A stretch of DNA of 64,000 nt from Thiomicrorhabdus sp041583835 (GTDB taxonomy: Bacteria > Pseudomonadota > Gammaproteobacteria > Thiomicrospirales > Thiomicrospiraceae): assembly GCF_041583835.1 (NCBI RefSeq), contig NZ_JBFHFC010000004.1:1-64000 (forward strand). The letters run 5' to 3'. Made by a program: the position numbers and the translations under genes. The notes beneath the pieces were generated by a model. That model had not been told where the DNA came from. It saw only the letters and a program-made list of their open reading frames with translations, and ran no database searches. This document shows, piece by piece, positions 47,868 through 57,162 of this stretch (position 1 is its first letter; every line of letters begins with the position of its first letter).

Positions 47868-50471
47868 TTAACCTTTTTGTATGGCTTTAAGTTGATACAA
47901 GGCATCTAAGGCCATTTTGGGAGTCATTTCATCCGGATCGAACGCTTCCAGCGCTTCTTGCAACGCTTCGAGTTTCGGGTCCGGTTCGGAATGACCGAAC
48001 ATGTCAAATTGCTGTATTTCATTAGGAGCGCCGGCTTGACTATTTTGGGCGGTCTGGATGGTCTGATTTTCCAGATTAGCCAGGTGGCGTTTAGCGCTTT
48101 GAATGACTTTTTGCGGTACGCCGGCCAATGCCGCTACTTGCAGCCCGTAACTTTGCGAAGCGGGTCCTTCTTGAACTTGATGCAGGAACACAATCTTATC
48201 TTGGTGTTCGATTGCATCAAGATGCACGTTAACGGTGTTGTTAAACTGTTCCGCTAACGTAGTCAGTTCAAAGTAGTGCGTGGCAAACAAACAGAAACCG
48301 CGGACTTTGTTCGCCATATGTTCGGCGATTGCCCAAGCCAGAGCCAAACCGTCGAAAGTCGAAGTACCGCGTCCGACTTCGTCCATCAAAATCAGCGACT
48401 GTTCGCTGGCGTGATGCAGAATGTTGGCGGTTTCGGTCATCTCGACCATAAAGGTCGAACGTCCGGAGGTCAGGTCGTCGGATGCCCCGATGCGGGTGAA
48501 GATGCGATCGATCGGGCCGATTTGTGCCGAGTCGGCCGGTACGAAACTCCCCATGAACGCCATTAAGGTGATCAAGGCAGTCTGGCGCATATAGGTCGAA
48601 TTACCGCCCATGTTCGGTCCGGTGATGATTTGCAGCTGTCTTTGTTCGTCAAAGCGGGTGTCGTTTGGAATAAACGGTTCGCTCGACACGGCTTCAACCG
48701 TCAGATGTCGGCCTTTGGTAATTGATAAGCCGGGCTGCTCCGTCAAGATCGGGCGTGTCAGATTTAGGGCCATAGCCTGGGTGGCCAGATTGACTAATAC
48801 ATCCAACTCCGACAGGGCGGCAGCACATGATTGCAGTGCGGACAACGATTTATTCAGGGTTTCCAATAGCTGCTGATAAAGCCATTTTTCCCGCGCCAGA
48901 GATTTTTCACCGGCACTGAGGATTTTGTCTTCAAAGGTTTTCAGCTCGGGGATGATATAGCGTTCTTGCCCTTTTAAGGTTTGTCGACGGACGTATTCGG
49001 TCGGCACCTGATCGGAATGCAGCTTGCTGATTTCGATGTAATATCCGTGGACGCGGTTATATCCGACTTTCAGCGTGTTAATACCGGTGCGTTCGCGTTC
49101 GCTCTGTTCAAGCTTCAGTAAAAAATCGCCCGCTTCGTTTTTCAGGTTGCGCAGTTCGTCAAGTTCGGCGTCGTAGCCTTCTGCAATGACTCCGCCGTCG
49201 CGAATTAACATCGGCGGATTATCGGTAATGGCTTGATCGAGCAATGTAGCCAATTCCGGAAAGGTGGCAATTTTGTCGGCGAGGCTCAGGAGTTTTTCGA
49301 CCTGATGCGTGCCCAGCAAACTCTGTAAGTCGGGCAGGCTGTTTAACGCGCGGCCGAGTTGCAATAGGTCGCGGGGGCGGGCGGAATATAAAGCCACACG
49401 ACTTAATATACGTTCCATGTCACCGATCTGTTTAAGCGATTGACGCAGAAGTTCGTCGTCTTGCAGCCCGATGATCTCTTCAATGGAATCCAATCGAGCA
49501 TTGATGACCGCTTGGTTACGCAACGGTTGGTTCAGCCAGCGTTTCAAAAGGCGACTGCCCATCGCGGTAGCGGTGTGATCCAAAATAGCCGCTAACGTGT
49601 TATGCGTGCCGCCACTTAAGTTGGTGTCGATTTCCAAGTTGCGGCGGCTGATGGCGTCAAGAACTAAGGTGTCGTCCGTCTGGTAAGTGTTTAAGCTTTG
49701 GATATGTTCCAAGCCGTTTTGCAGCATGGTTTTGGCATAGTGCAGAATACCGCCTGCCGCAGCCGTTACCGCCGGTTTGGTTTCACAGCCGAACGCCGTT
49801 AAATCTTGTGTGCCGAAATGTTCGGTCAGGCGTTTCTTGGAACTTTTGACTTCAAAATGCCAGGCCGGGTAACGAACCACGCCAGCCCGTTTTAAAATGG
49901 ATTCAGGTAGAGATTCACGCAAAAGATCGTCATCCGGCAAAAGCATTTCGGAGGGTTTCAGGCGTTCGATTTCGGCACTTAATTGGGTTTCGTTTTCAAG
50001 TTGAGTCGCTTCGAAACGGCCGCTGGCGACATCCAGATAAGCCAGTCCGTAAACTTCGTTGGCTTGGGTGATGGCGGCCAATAGATTTTCCGAACGGTCT
50101 TCCAGTAAGGCTTCTTCCACCAAGGTTCCGGGGGTGATGACGCGCACCACTTTACGTTCTACCGGCCCTTTGCTGTTTGCCGGGTCGCCGACCTGTTCGC
50201 AAATTGCGACCGATTCGCCGAGTTTAACTAATTTGGCTAAGTAGCCGTCTGCCGAGTGATGCGGAATGCCGGCCATCGGAATCGGTTGGCCGCCGGATTT
50301 GCCGCGTGCGGTGAGTGTAATGTCGAGCAGTTCCGCCGCCTTTTTGGCGTCGTCATGAAACAGTTCGTAAAAATCGCCCATACGGTAGAACAACAAGTGA
50401 TCGGGATGCTCGGCTTTGATTGCCAGGTATTGTTGCATCATAGGGGTGTGTTGTGTCGATTTTTCGGCCAT
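47868..50471 (-). CDS. mutS: DNA mismatch repair protein MutS with Asn in place of the Walker A Lys
   Basis: The 867-residue full-length MutS has mismatch-binding domain I (FYRMGDFYELF with the Phe-x-Glu wedge), connector, lever and clamp domains, and an ATPase with Walker B (ILMDEVGRGTST), GRSTFMVEM signature and FATHYFEL. The Walker A loop reads ITGPNMGGNSTYMRQ: the codon at 48600-48602 (minus strand AAT) encodes N624 in place of the lysine equivalent to E. coli K620. All other ATPase motifs are intact. Upstream of ybbN and divergent from pncC. Confidence 0.95.
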   Translation of the reverse strand: MAEKSTQHTPMMQQYLAIKAEHPDHLLFYRMGDFYELFHDDAKKAAELLDITLTARGKSGGQPIPMAGIPHHSADGYLAKLVKLGESVAICEQVGDPANSKGPVERKVVRVITPGTLVEEALLEDRSENLLAAITQANEVYGLAYLDVASGRFEATQLENETQLSAEIERLKPSEMLLPDDDLLRESLPESILKRAGVVRYPAWHFEVKSSKKRLTEHFGTQDLTAFGCETKPAVTAAAGGILHYAKTMLQNGLEHIQSLNTYQTDDTLVLDAISRRNLEIDTNLSGGTHNTLAAILDHTATAMGSRLLKRWLNQPLRNQAVINARLDSIEEIIGLQDDELLRQSLKQIGDMERILSRVALYSARPRDLLQLGRALNSLPDLQSLLGTHQVEKLLSLADKIATFPELATLLDQAITDNPPMLIRDGGVIAEGYDAELDELRNLKNEAGDFLLKLEQSERERTGINTLKVGYNRVHGYYIEISKLHSDQVPTEYVRRQTLKGQERYIIPELKTFEDKILSAGEKSLAREKWLYQQLLETLNKSLSALQSCAAALSELDVLVNLATQAMALNLTRPILTEQPGLSITKGRHLTVEAVSSEPFIPNDTRFDEQRQLQIITGPNMGGNSTYMRQTALITLMAFMGSFVPADSAQIGPIDRIFTRIGASDDLTSGRSTFMVEMTETANILHHASEQSLILMDEVGRGTSTFDGLALAWAIAEHMANKVRGFCLFATHYFELTTLAEQFNNTVNVHLDAIEHQDKIVFLHQVQEGPASQSYGLQVAALAGVPQKVIQSAKRHLANLENQTIQTAQNSQAGAPNEIQQFDMFGHSEPDPKLEALQEALEAFDPDEMTPKMALDALYQLKAIQKG

Positions 50472-50557
50472 GTTTCTGTTTGTGTGAATTTTAATAATTG
50501 CTAAAAAAGGGTATGCTAGGTCATATTACATTGGATAGCAATAATGGAGTGCGCGAG

Positions 50558-51043
50558 ATGGGGTTTGAAACCTTAGTTTCTGAAGTGGGTAAAGCGTTGG
50601 TGGATCATGATTGCATGGTGGTCACAGCGGAATCTTGTACGGGTGGAATGATCGCCGAGGCATTGACTTCGATTGGTGGCAGTACCGCATGGTTCGATCG
50701 TGCCTACATCACTTATAGTTACGAATCCAAAAAAGAGATGTTGGGCGTGAATGAAGCCACTATTCAGAAAAAGGGTTCCGTCAGTCAGGAATGCGTACAG
50801 GAAATGGCGCTGGGTGCGTTGCAGCAATCGCATGCTAAAGTCAGTGTGGCTTGTAGTGGAATTGCCGGTCCGACCGGTGGAACGCCGGATAAGCCGGTAG
50901 GAACCGTGTGGATTGCTTGGGCGTTACAAGGGCACGATAAGGTAGAGAGTCAGGCCTTTTTGTTCAGCGGAGATCGGCAATCGATCAGAGAGCAGACGAC
51001 GGAGGTTGCGTTAATGGGAATCATGAAAATTTTACAAGGATGA
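50558..51043 (+). CDS. pncC: Nicotinamide-nucleotide amidohydrolase PncC (CinA C-terminal domain)
   Basis: The 161-residue protein consists of the CinA C-terminal domain, with TAESCTGGMIAEALTSIGGST, AYITYSYESKKEMLGV and CSGIAGPTGGTPDKPVGTVW. It deamidates NMN to NaMN in NAD recycling. GGAG at 50545-50548 lies 9 nt before ATG 50558. The in-frame TTG at 50498 would add 20 unrelated residues. It often precedes recA in gammaproteobacteria, as here. Confidence 0.93.
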   Translation: MGFETLVSEVGKALVDHDCMVVTAESCTGGMIAEALTSIGGSTAWFDRAYITYSYESKKEMLGVNEATIQKKGSVSQECVQEMALGALQQSHAKVSVACSGIAGPTGGTPDKPVGTVWIAWALQGHDKVESQAFLFSGDRQSIREQTTEVALMGIMKILQG

Positions 51044-51116
51044 ATTCCTTTTCGTAAAGTGCAGAATCACAATCATAACTCTAGGATTTGATTTTAAATT
51101 GTGGGATAATTCTGCG

Positions 51117-51256
51117 GCTCTGTAGGGGAGAAGTTGGTGCGGTCATCGTCTCGGTTTTATTCCCCTGAGTAGGGTGTTGAATTAGTTGGGAAAACCAAGA
51201 CGCGAAAAGCCTTTGTTTAAACGGAAAATTCGGTTCCGGTTAAACAAGGGCTTTTT
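51117..51256 (+). ncRNA. Structured putative ncRNA or leader between pncC and recA
   Basis: About 140 nt with three nested stems. CTC-tgt-AGGGGA (51118-51129) pairs with TCCCCT-GAG (51161-51169), TTGG (51186-51189) pairs with CCAA (51195-51198), and a strong terminator closes it (51205-51256: a 12-bp and a 5-bp helix, then TTTTT). A GATAAT at 51105-51110 is a candidate -10, without a good -35. It matches none of 6S, SRP, tmRNA or a common riboswitch that I can recall. Whether it is an independent RNA or the pncC 3' end is open. Confidence 0.4.
51205..51256 (+). terminator. Long intrinsic terminator upstream of recA
   Basis: GCCTTTGTTTAA and CGGAA pair with TTCCG and TTAAACAAGGGC, followed by TTTTT. 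It ends pncC or the putative ncRNA. Confidence 0.88.
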
Positions 51257-51389
51257 ATTGATGGGCATTGATTCTGCGCGAAAAGTCTCTAAGTAAGGTT
51301 TGAGTGCCTGAAGGGATGTTTCAAAATGCACTCCCGCTGTCTTGTTAGTTAGCGGGCGAATGTTAAGCCAATAAAAGGACCGTAAAAAG

Positions 51390-52430
51390 ATGGATGAAAA
51401 TAAGCAAAAAGCACTGGCCGCCGCTTTAGGTCAAATTGAAAAGCAATTTGGTAAAGGCTCGATTATGCGTATGGGCGACGAAGGCGTTGTACGTGATATC
51501 GAAGCGATCTCTACAGGTTCTTTAGGTTTGGATATGGCGTTGGGCATAGGCGGTTTGCCGAAAGGGCGTATTGTTGAAATTTACGGTCCGGAATCGTCGG
51601 GTAAGACAACCTTGACGTTGCACGCCATTGCAGAAGCCCAGAAATTAGGCGGTACGGCGGCATTCGTCGACGCCGAGCATGCATTGGATCCGATTTATGC
51701 AGAAAAGCTAGGCGTAGACATCGATAACTTATTGGTGTCACAGCCGGATACCGGTGAGCAGGCATTGGAAATTACCGATGCGTTGGTGCGTTCCGGTGCG
51801 GTAGATATCGTGGTTGTGGATTCGGTCGCTGCTTTGACGCCTAAAGCGGAAATCGAAGGCGATATGGGTGATTCACACATGGGTCTGCAGGCGCGACTGA
51901 TGTCTCAGGCGTTGCGTAAGTTGACGGCGAATATCAAGCGTACCAACACCTTGGTTATTTTCATCAACCAGATTCGTATGAAAATCGGTGTTATGTTCGG
52001 TAGCCCTGAAACCACTACCGGTGGTAACGCATTGAAATTCTATGCGTCGGTACGTTTGGATATTCGTCGAATCGGTGCGATCAAGAAAGGCGATGAAATT
52101 CTAGGTAACGAAACCCGTGTTAAGGTCGTGAAAAATAAGGTTTCTCCTCCGTTCAAACAGGTGGAATTCGATATTCTTTACGGTCAGGGTATTTCACGCG
52201 AAGGCGAAATCATCGATTTGGGCGTAAAAGAGAAATTGATTGAAAAATCCGGTTCTTGGTATAGCTACAACGATCAGAAGATCGGCCAAGGGAAAGACAA
52301 TGTGCGCCAGTACTTGATTGAAAATCCGGAAATCGCCGAAACGCTGATGACTCAGATTAAAGAAATAATGATGCCGGCTAAAACCGGTAAAAAAGCCGTA
52401 GAAGCGGAATTAGAAACGGCTGCCGAGTAA
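51390..52430 (+). CDS. recA: Recombinase RecA
   Basis: The 346-residue RecA has Walker A GPESSGKTT, Walker B VDIVVVDSV, loop L1 MGLQARLMSQALRKLT and L2 QIRMKIGVMFGSPETTTGGNALKF. It catalyses strand exchange and stimulates LexA self-cleavage. AAAGGACC precedes the ATG. Followed 3 bp later by recX. Confidence 0.98.
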   Translation: MDENKQKALAAALGQIEKQFGKGSIMRMGDEGVVRDIEAISTGSLGLDMALGIGGLPKGRIVEIYGPESSGKTTLTLHAIAEAQKLGGTAAFVDAEHALDPIYAEKLGVDIDNLLVSQPDTGEQALEITDALVRSGAVDIVVVDSVAALTPKAEIEGDMGDSHMGLQARLMSQALRKLTANIKRTNTLVIFINQIRMKIGVMFGSPETTTGGNALKFYASVRLDIRRIGAIKKGDEILGNETRVKVVKNKVSPPFKQVEFDILYGQGISREGEIIDLGVKEKLIEKSGSWYSYNDQKIGQGKDNVRQYLIENPEIAETLMTQIKEIMMPAKTGKKAVEAELETAAE

Positions 52431-52433
52431 GAT

Positions 52434-53009
52434 TTGAAAAGCGCGGAAGAGTTCCTCCAGCAGTTAAAGCAGCCAGAGGCGTCGTCCGCTCCTGTTGAAC
52501 AGGAGGATGCGGATTCGATTGTCGAGTCGTTGAGTCGGCAGATTGAATCTAAAGCGGTAGCCTTGTTGGCGATTCGCGAGCATGGCGCAAAAGAGCTGAA
52601 AGCCAAGCTGTTGACGAAGTTTCCCGAAACCGACGAGTTGTTGGCGGAAACTCGGCAACCACCGGGTTTGTTGAAGCTTTTGGTGGATGACGTGATTCAA
52701 CGTTGTCAGGAAAACAACTGGCAGAGCGATCAACGTTATATCGAGCAGGCGGTGTTCAGTCTTATGAACAAAGGCCAGGGGCCGTTGAAAATCCGTCAGA
52801 AGCTGCAGCAGACCAGCGACGATTCATCGCAGATTGAAGCCAGTCTGGATTTGGACGAAGCGGATTGGTTGGACGTAATGCGCGAAGTGCTGCTTAAAAA
52901 ATACGGCGAACTCGACAAACCGCAACAACGCAACGAGCAGGCGAAAAGGATGCGCTTTCTGCAAAGTCGGGGGTTTCCGGCTGAGTGGATTTGGAAAGTC
53001 TATCGTTGA
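52434..53009 (+). CDS. recX: Regulatory protein RecX
   Basis: The 191-residue RecX family protein has three-helix repeats with KAVALLAIREHGAKELKAKL, YIEQAVFSLMNKGQGPLKIRQKL and KRMRFLQSRGFPAEWIW. It caps RecA filaments and limits recombination. It begins with TTG 52434, three bases after the recA stop, with no separate ribosome binding site, suggesting coupling to recA translation. A ~35-residue acidic N-terminal region precedes the RecX repeats. Confidence 0.88.
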   Translation: MKSAEEFLQQLKQPEASSAPVEQEDADSIVESLSRQIESKAVALLAIREHGAKELKAKLLTKFPETDELLAETRQPPGLLKLLVDDVIQRCQENNWQSDQRYIEQAVFSLMNKGQGPLKIRQKLQQTSDDSSQIEASLDLDEADWLDVMREVLLKKYGELDKPQQRNEQAKRMRFLQSRGFPAEWIWKVYR

Positions 53010-53061
53010 TGCGATCGAGATTTAAACAGAATTATTTTTATTGAACTAAGGTTTTAACCCT

Positions 53062-55653
53062 ATGACCAGTGCAGAACTTAGAAAGGCTTTTATAGACTTT
53101 TTTGTTAAGCAAAACCATACCGCAGTGCATTCCAGCCCTGTCGTCCCTGGAAATGATCCGACCCTGTTGTTTACCAATGCGGGGATGGTGCAATTTAAAG
53201 AGACCTTCTTAGGCCAGGAACAGCGTGATTACAACCGCGCGACTACGGTGCAACGTTGTATTCGTGCCGGCGGTAAGCACAACGACTTGGAAAACGTCGG
53301 TTATACCGCCCGTCACCATACTTTCTTCGAAATGTTGGGGAACTTCAGTTTCGGCGATTATTTCAAGCGTGAAGCGATTCAGTATGCTTGGGAATTTTTG
53401 ACCAAAGAGTTAAAACTGCCGGAAGAAAAACTGTGGATTACCGTCTTTGAAGAAGATCAGGAAGCCGAAGATATCTGGTTGAAAGAGATGGGCGTCAGTG
53501 CAGAGCGTTTCTCGCGTTGCGGTGCAAAAGACAATTTCTGGTCGATGGGTGATACCGGTCCTTGCGGTCCTTGTAGTGAAATTTTCTACGATCATGGTTC
53601 GGACGTTGCCGGTGGTCCTCCGGGTTCACCGGACGAAGACGGTGACCGTTACATTGAAATCTGGAACTTGGTATTCATGCAATTCGACCGTGCTGCAGAC
53701 GGTACTTTGACGCCATTACCGAAGCCTTCTGTTGATACAGGTATGGGATTGGAGCGTTTGGCGGCGGTTATGCAGGGCGTTCACAATAACTACAATATCG
53801 ATTTGTTCCGTGCTTTGGTTAAAAAGGCGAGTGAACTGACCGGCGAGAAGAACCTTTCAAACAGTTCTTTGCGTGTCATTTCCGACCACATCCGTTCTTG
53901 TGCGTTCATGATTACCGACGGTGTATTACCTTCGAACGAAGGGCGCGGATATGTATTGCGCCGTATCATCCGTCGAGCGATCCGTCACGGTTATAAATTG
54001 GGTCAAAGCCAGCCGTTTTTCCATCAGTTGGTCGGTACTTTAGTCGAGCAGATGGGCGAAGCCTATCCTGAATTGAAAGCGGAAGCGGCCAATGTCGAGC
54101 GTGCCTTGAAGCTTGAGGAAGAGCGTTTTGCGGAAACGTTAGAAAACGGTATGAAGCAGCTTGAAGATTACGTTGCCGACATGAAAGGTACCGTGATTGA
54201 AGGCGATATGGCCTTTAAGTTGTACGATACGTTTGGTTTCCCGCTTGATTTGACGGCAGACGTTGCGCGTGAAAAAGGTCTGACGGTGGACGAGGAAGGC
54301 TTTGCAAAAGCGATGGAAGAGCAGCGTGAGCGTGCCCGTTCTGCCAGCAGCTTCTCGGGCAGTGCACAGAACCGTGTCGATTTTGAGGGTGAAACGCATT
54401 TTATCGGTTACGATCGCGACGAAGCGGATGCGACGATTCTGGCGATTTTCGTAGACGGCAAGTCGGTCGAATCCGCTGACGAAGGGACCGAAGCGATTGT
54501 GATTCTAGGCAGCACGCCGTTTTATGCGGAATCCGGTGGTCAGGTCGGCGATAGCGGAAGCTTGACCGAAGGGATGAACAGTTTCCATGTCAACGATACC
54601 CATAAGCAAGGCAAGTTGTTCCTGCACCACGGTAAGGTGACGGCGGGTACGATTCAAGTTGATCAGGAAATTCACGCCAAGATCAATATCGCCGACCGTC
54701 GCGCCAGCGAAAAGAACCATTCGGCCACGCACTTGTTGCATGCCGCTTTGCGTTCGATTCTTGGTACGCACGTTCAGCAGAAAGGATCTTTGGTTAAGCC
54801 GGATCGTTTACGATTCGACTTCTCGCATTTCGAACCGATTTCAGCCGCGCAATTGCGTGAAATTGAAAAATTGGTCAACCATAACATCATGTTGAACGAA
54901 GCGGTCGGCATGAACGAGATGGACATCGAATCGGCGAAAGCGAAAGGGGCGATGGCACTGTTCGGCGAGAAGTACGGCGATGTCGTACGTGTTGTCGATA
55001 TGGGTGATTTCTCGGTTGAACTTTGTGGTGGAACGCACGTTAATTCGGTGGGTGATATCGGCCCGTTCCGTATTGTATCGGAAAGCGGGATCGCTTCCGG
55101 CGTACGTCGTATCGAAGCGGCTACCGGCGAGCAGGCTTGGTCGATGATTTATGACGAAGATGCACGTCTGGAACAGATAGCCGATGCCGTGAAGTCCGAT
55201 AAAAACCTGGTGGCGGAAAAAGTCTCTCAGATGGTGGCCGATTATAAGGCGCTGGAAAAAGAGCTTAAGCAGCTTCAAGGCAAGTTGGCCGCTTCTCAAG
55301 GCGATGACCTTGCCGGTCAGGCGGTTGAGATCTCCGGTGTGAATGTATTGGCCGCCAAGATGGAAGGTGCCGATACCAATACCTTACGTGAAACGCTTGA
55401 TAAGTTGAAAGATAAGTTGGAACCGGCCGTTATTCTACTGTCTGCAGTGGATGGCGAAAAAGTGACGTTGGTTGCGGGTGTGAGTAAGTCGGCAACCGAT
55501 CGCTTTAAAGCGGGTGAACTCGTCAATTTTGTGGCACAGCAAGTTGGCGGAAAAGGAGGGGGTCGTCCTGATATGGCGCAAGCTGGCGGTAAAGACCCAA
55601 GTAATCTAGATAAAGCACTTGCCTCGGTTCATGCCTGGGTAGAGTCGAAATAA
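53062..55653 (+). CDS. alaS: Alanyl-tRNA synthetase
   Basis: The 863-residue class II synthetase has an N-terminal catalytic domain, an editing domain with HSATHLLHAAL and CGGTHV zinc-site residues, and a C-terminal oligomerisation/C-Ala region ending GGRPDMAQAGG. It charges tRNA-Ala and clears mischarged Ser or Gly. It follows recX by 52 bp and precedes lysC by 17 bp. Confidence 0.98.
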   Translation: MTSAELRKAFIDFFVKQNHTAVHSSPVVPGNDPTLLFTNAGMVQFKETFLGQEQRDYNRATTVQRCIRAGGKHNDLENVGYTARHHTFFEMLGNFSFGDYFKREAIQYAWEFLTKELKLPEEKLWITVFEEDQEAEDIWLKEMGVSAERFSRCGAKDNFWSMGDTGPCGPCSEIFYDHGSDVAGGPPGSPDEDGDRYIEIWNLVFMQFDRAADGTLTPLPKPSVDTGMGLERLAAVMQGVHNNYNIDLFRALVKKASELTGEKNLSNSSLRVISDHIRSCAFMITDGVLPSNEGRGYVLRRIIRRAIRHGYKLGQSQPFFHQLVGTLVEQMGEAYPELKAEAANVERALKLEEERFAETLENGMKQLEDYVADMKGTVIEGDMAFKLYDTFGFPLDLTADVAREKGLTVDEEGFAKAMEEQRERARSASSFSGSAQNRVDFEGETHFIGYDRDEADATILAIFVDGKSVESADEGTEAIVILGSTPFYAESGGQVGDSGSLTEGMNSFHVNDTHKQGKLFLHHGKVTAGTIQVDQEIHAKINIADRRASEKNHSATHLLHAALRSILGTHVQQKGSLVKPDRLRFDFSHFEPISAAQLREIEKLVNHNIMLNEAVGMNEMDIESAKAKGAMALFGEKYGDVVRVVDMGDFSVELCGGTHVNSVGDIGPFRIVSESGIASGVRRIEAATGEQAWSMIYDEDARLEQIADAVKSDKNLVAEKVSQMVADYKALEKELKQLQGKLAASQGDDLAGQAVEISGVNVLAAKMEGADTNTLRETLDKLKDKLEPAVILLSAVDGEKVTLVAGVSKSATDRFKAGELVNFVAQQVGGKGGGRPDMAQAGGKDPSNLDKALASVHAWVESK

Positions 55654-55670
55654 GAAGAAAATAGAAAGCA

Positions 55671-56897
55671 ATGGCATTAATTGTTCAAAAATATGGCGGT
55701 ACGTCGGTCGGTAACGTTGAGCGTATCCAGAACGTAGCGAATAAAGTCGCTAAATTTGTCGATGAAGGTCATCAGGTCGTCGTCGCGGTTTCGGCTATGA
55801 GTGGCGAAACCAATCGTTTGACTGCTTTGGCTCAAGAGATTCAAGCACGTCCTTCCAAGCGTGAAATGGACGTATTGTTAACGACGGGCGAGCAGGTGAC
55901 GATTGCTTTGTTAAGCATGGCTTTGCAGGAAAAAGGGTATCCGGCGATTTCCTATACCGGTTGGCAGGTTCCGATTAAAACGGATGACGTCCACAGTAAA
56001 GCGCGTATTGAAGAGATTGATTCCGAGAAAATCTTCAATCAATTGAATGAAGGCAAGGTCGTTGTTGTTGCCGGATTCCAAGGCGTTACGCCGGATGGTG
56101 ATATTACGACGTTGGGACGTGGCGGTTCGGATACGACTGCGGTGGCTTTGGCTGCGGCTTTGAATGCGGACGAGTGCCAAATCTATACCGACGTTGACGG
56201 CGTTTATACGACCGACCCGCGTGTGGTGCCGGAAGCAAAGCGTTTGGATCATATTACGTTTGACGAAATGCTTGAAATGGCCAGTTTGGGAGCGAAAGTT
56301 TTACAGATTCGTTCGGTCGAGTTCGCCAGTAAATACAATGTCCCTTTGCGTGTGCTTTCCTCGATGCAAGAGGGGGGCGGAACGCTCATTACTTCAGAAG
56401 AGAATTTTAAGGAAAACGAGATGGAAAAACCTCTAATCTCCGGTATTGCGTTCAGTCGCGATGAAGCAAAATTGATGGTCTTAGGTGTGCCGGATAAGCC
56501 GGGTGTCGCTTACCAGATTCTTGGTCCGATTTCGGATGCGAATATTGAAATCGACATGATTATCCAAAACCAAGGAATTGACGGTACGACCGACTTTACC
56601 TTTACGGTTGCGCGCGGCGATTTAGCAGCCGCTTTGGAAATTCTGCAAAGCACTGCTAACAAGTTAGGCGCTCGCGAAGTGCTTTCGGACGATACGATCG
56701 TTAAGATTTCTATGGTGGGAGTCGGCATGAAGTCTCATTCCGGCATCGCTAGCCAGATGTTTAAGACGTTGGCGGATAATAACATCAATATCCAAATGAT
56801 CGGTACGACGGAAATCAAGATTTCGGTCATTATCGACGAAGCTTATCTTGAATTGGCGGTTCAGTCATTACACGAAGCTTTCGAATTGGACAAGTAA
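55671..56897 (+). CDS. lysC: Aspartokinase (ACT-regulated)
   Basis: The 408-residue monofunctional aspartokinase has LIVQKYGGTSVGNVERI, a kinase domain with TLGRGGSDTTAVALAAAL and two C-terminal ACT domains (SGIAFSRDEAKLMVLGVPDKPGVA; KISMVGVGMKSHSG). It phosphorylates aspartate for lysine, threonine and methionine synthesis, usually under feedback control via the ACT domains. Expression is probably with alaS, and a strong terminator follows. Confidence 0.97.
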   Translation: MALIVQKYGGTSVGNVERIQNVANKVAKFVDEGHQVVVAVSAMSGETNRLTALAQEIQARPSKREMDVLLTTGEQVTIALLSMALQEKGYPAISYTGWQVPIKTDDVHSKARIEEIDSEKIFNQLNEGKVVVVAGFQGVTPDGDITTLGRGGSDTTAVALAAALNADECQIYTDVDGVYTTDPRVVPEAKRLDHITFDEMLEMASLGAKVLQIRSVEFASKYNVPLRVLSSMQEGGGTLITSEENFKENEMEKPLISGIAFSRDEAKLMVLGVPDKPGVAYQILGPISDANIEIDMIIQNQGIDGTTDFTFTVARGDLAAALEILQSTANKLGAREVLSDDTIVKISMVGVGMKSHSGIASQMFKTLADNNINIQMIGTTEIKISVIIDEAYLELAVQSLHEAFELDK

Positions 56898-56920
56898 TTC
56901 CAAGACGTCTGTTTGTTTAT

Positions 56921-56948
56921 AAAAAGCCCGCTTAATGCGGGTTTTTTT
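56921..56948 (+). terminator. Terminator of alaS-lysC
   Basis: AAAAAGCCCGC-TTAAT-GCGGGTTTTTTT. Confidence 0.9.
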
Positions 56949-57162
56949 ATACCTTAAAAAAAGTTTCGACCTATGAAAGGTAATCATAGAAATAACACAA
57001 ATCATAATGAGATTTGCTATAACGAAAATTTCCACACAGTGATTAATGCTTTTTATGGAATCGAGTTTTCCGATAAGTAAAAAGAATTATTAAAACAAGG
57101 GGGGCAATGTTTTAATAAAAGCACTAACTAATATTTTTTTTAAGGTTTTTGGGGGAAGGGGT

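Larger units (their letters stand above)
51044..51389. other. pncC-recA spacer
   Basis: This 346-bp spacer holds the structured element and terminator above. After it, CCCGCT-N12-AGCGGG (51333-51356) forms a hairpin just ahead of the recA ribosome binding site (AAAGGACC). I see no E. coli-type LexA box (CTGT-N8-ACAG). Confidence 0.6.

Noticed and set aside
51044..51256. 6S RNA, SRP RNA or TPP riboswitch
   Set aside because: CCCCTGAG and CTCGG fragments recalled 6S RNA, but their order and the closing stem do not fit; no SRP GGAAG loop; no TPP core.
51256..51389. LexA box in front of recA
   Set aside because: I found no CTGT-N8-ACAG; a different LexA consensus cannot be excluded by eye.
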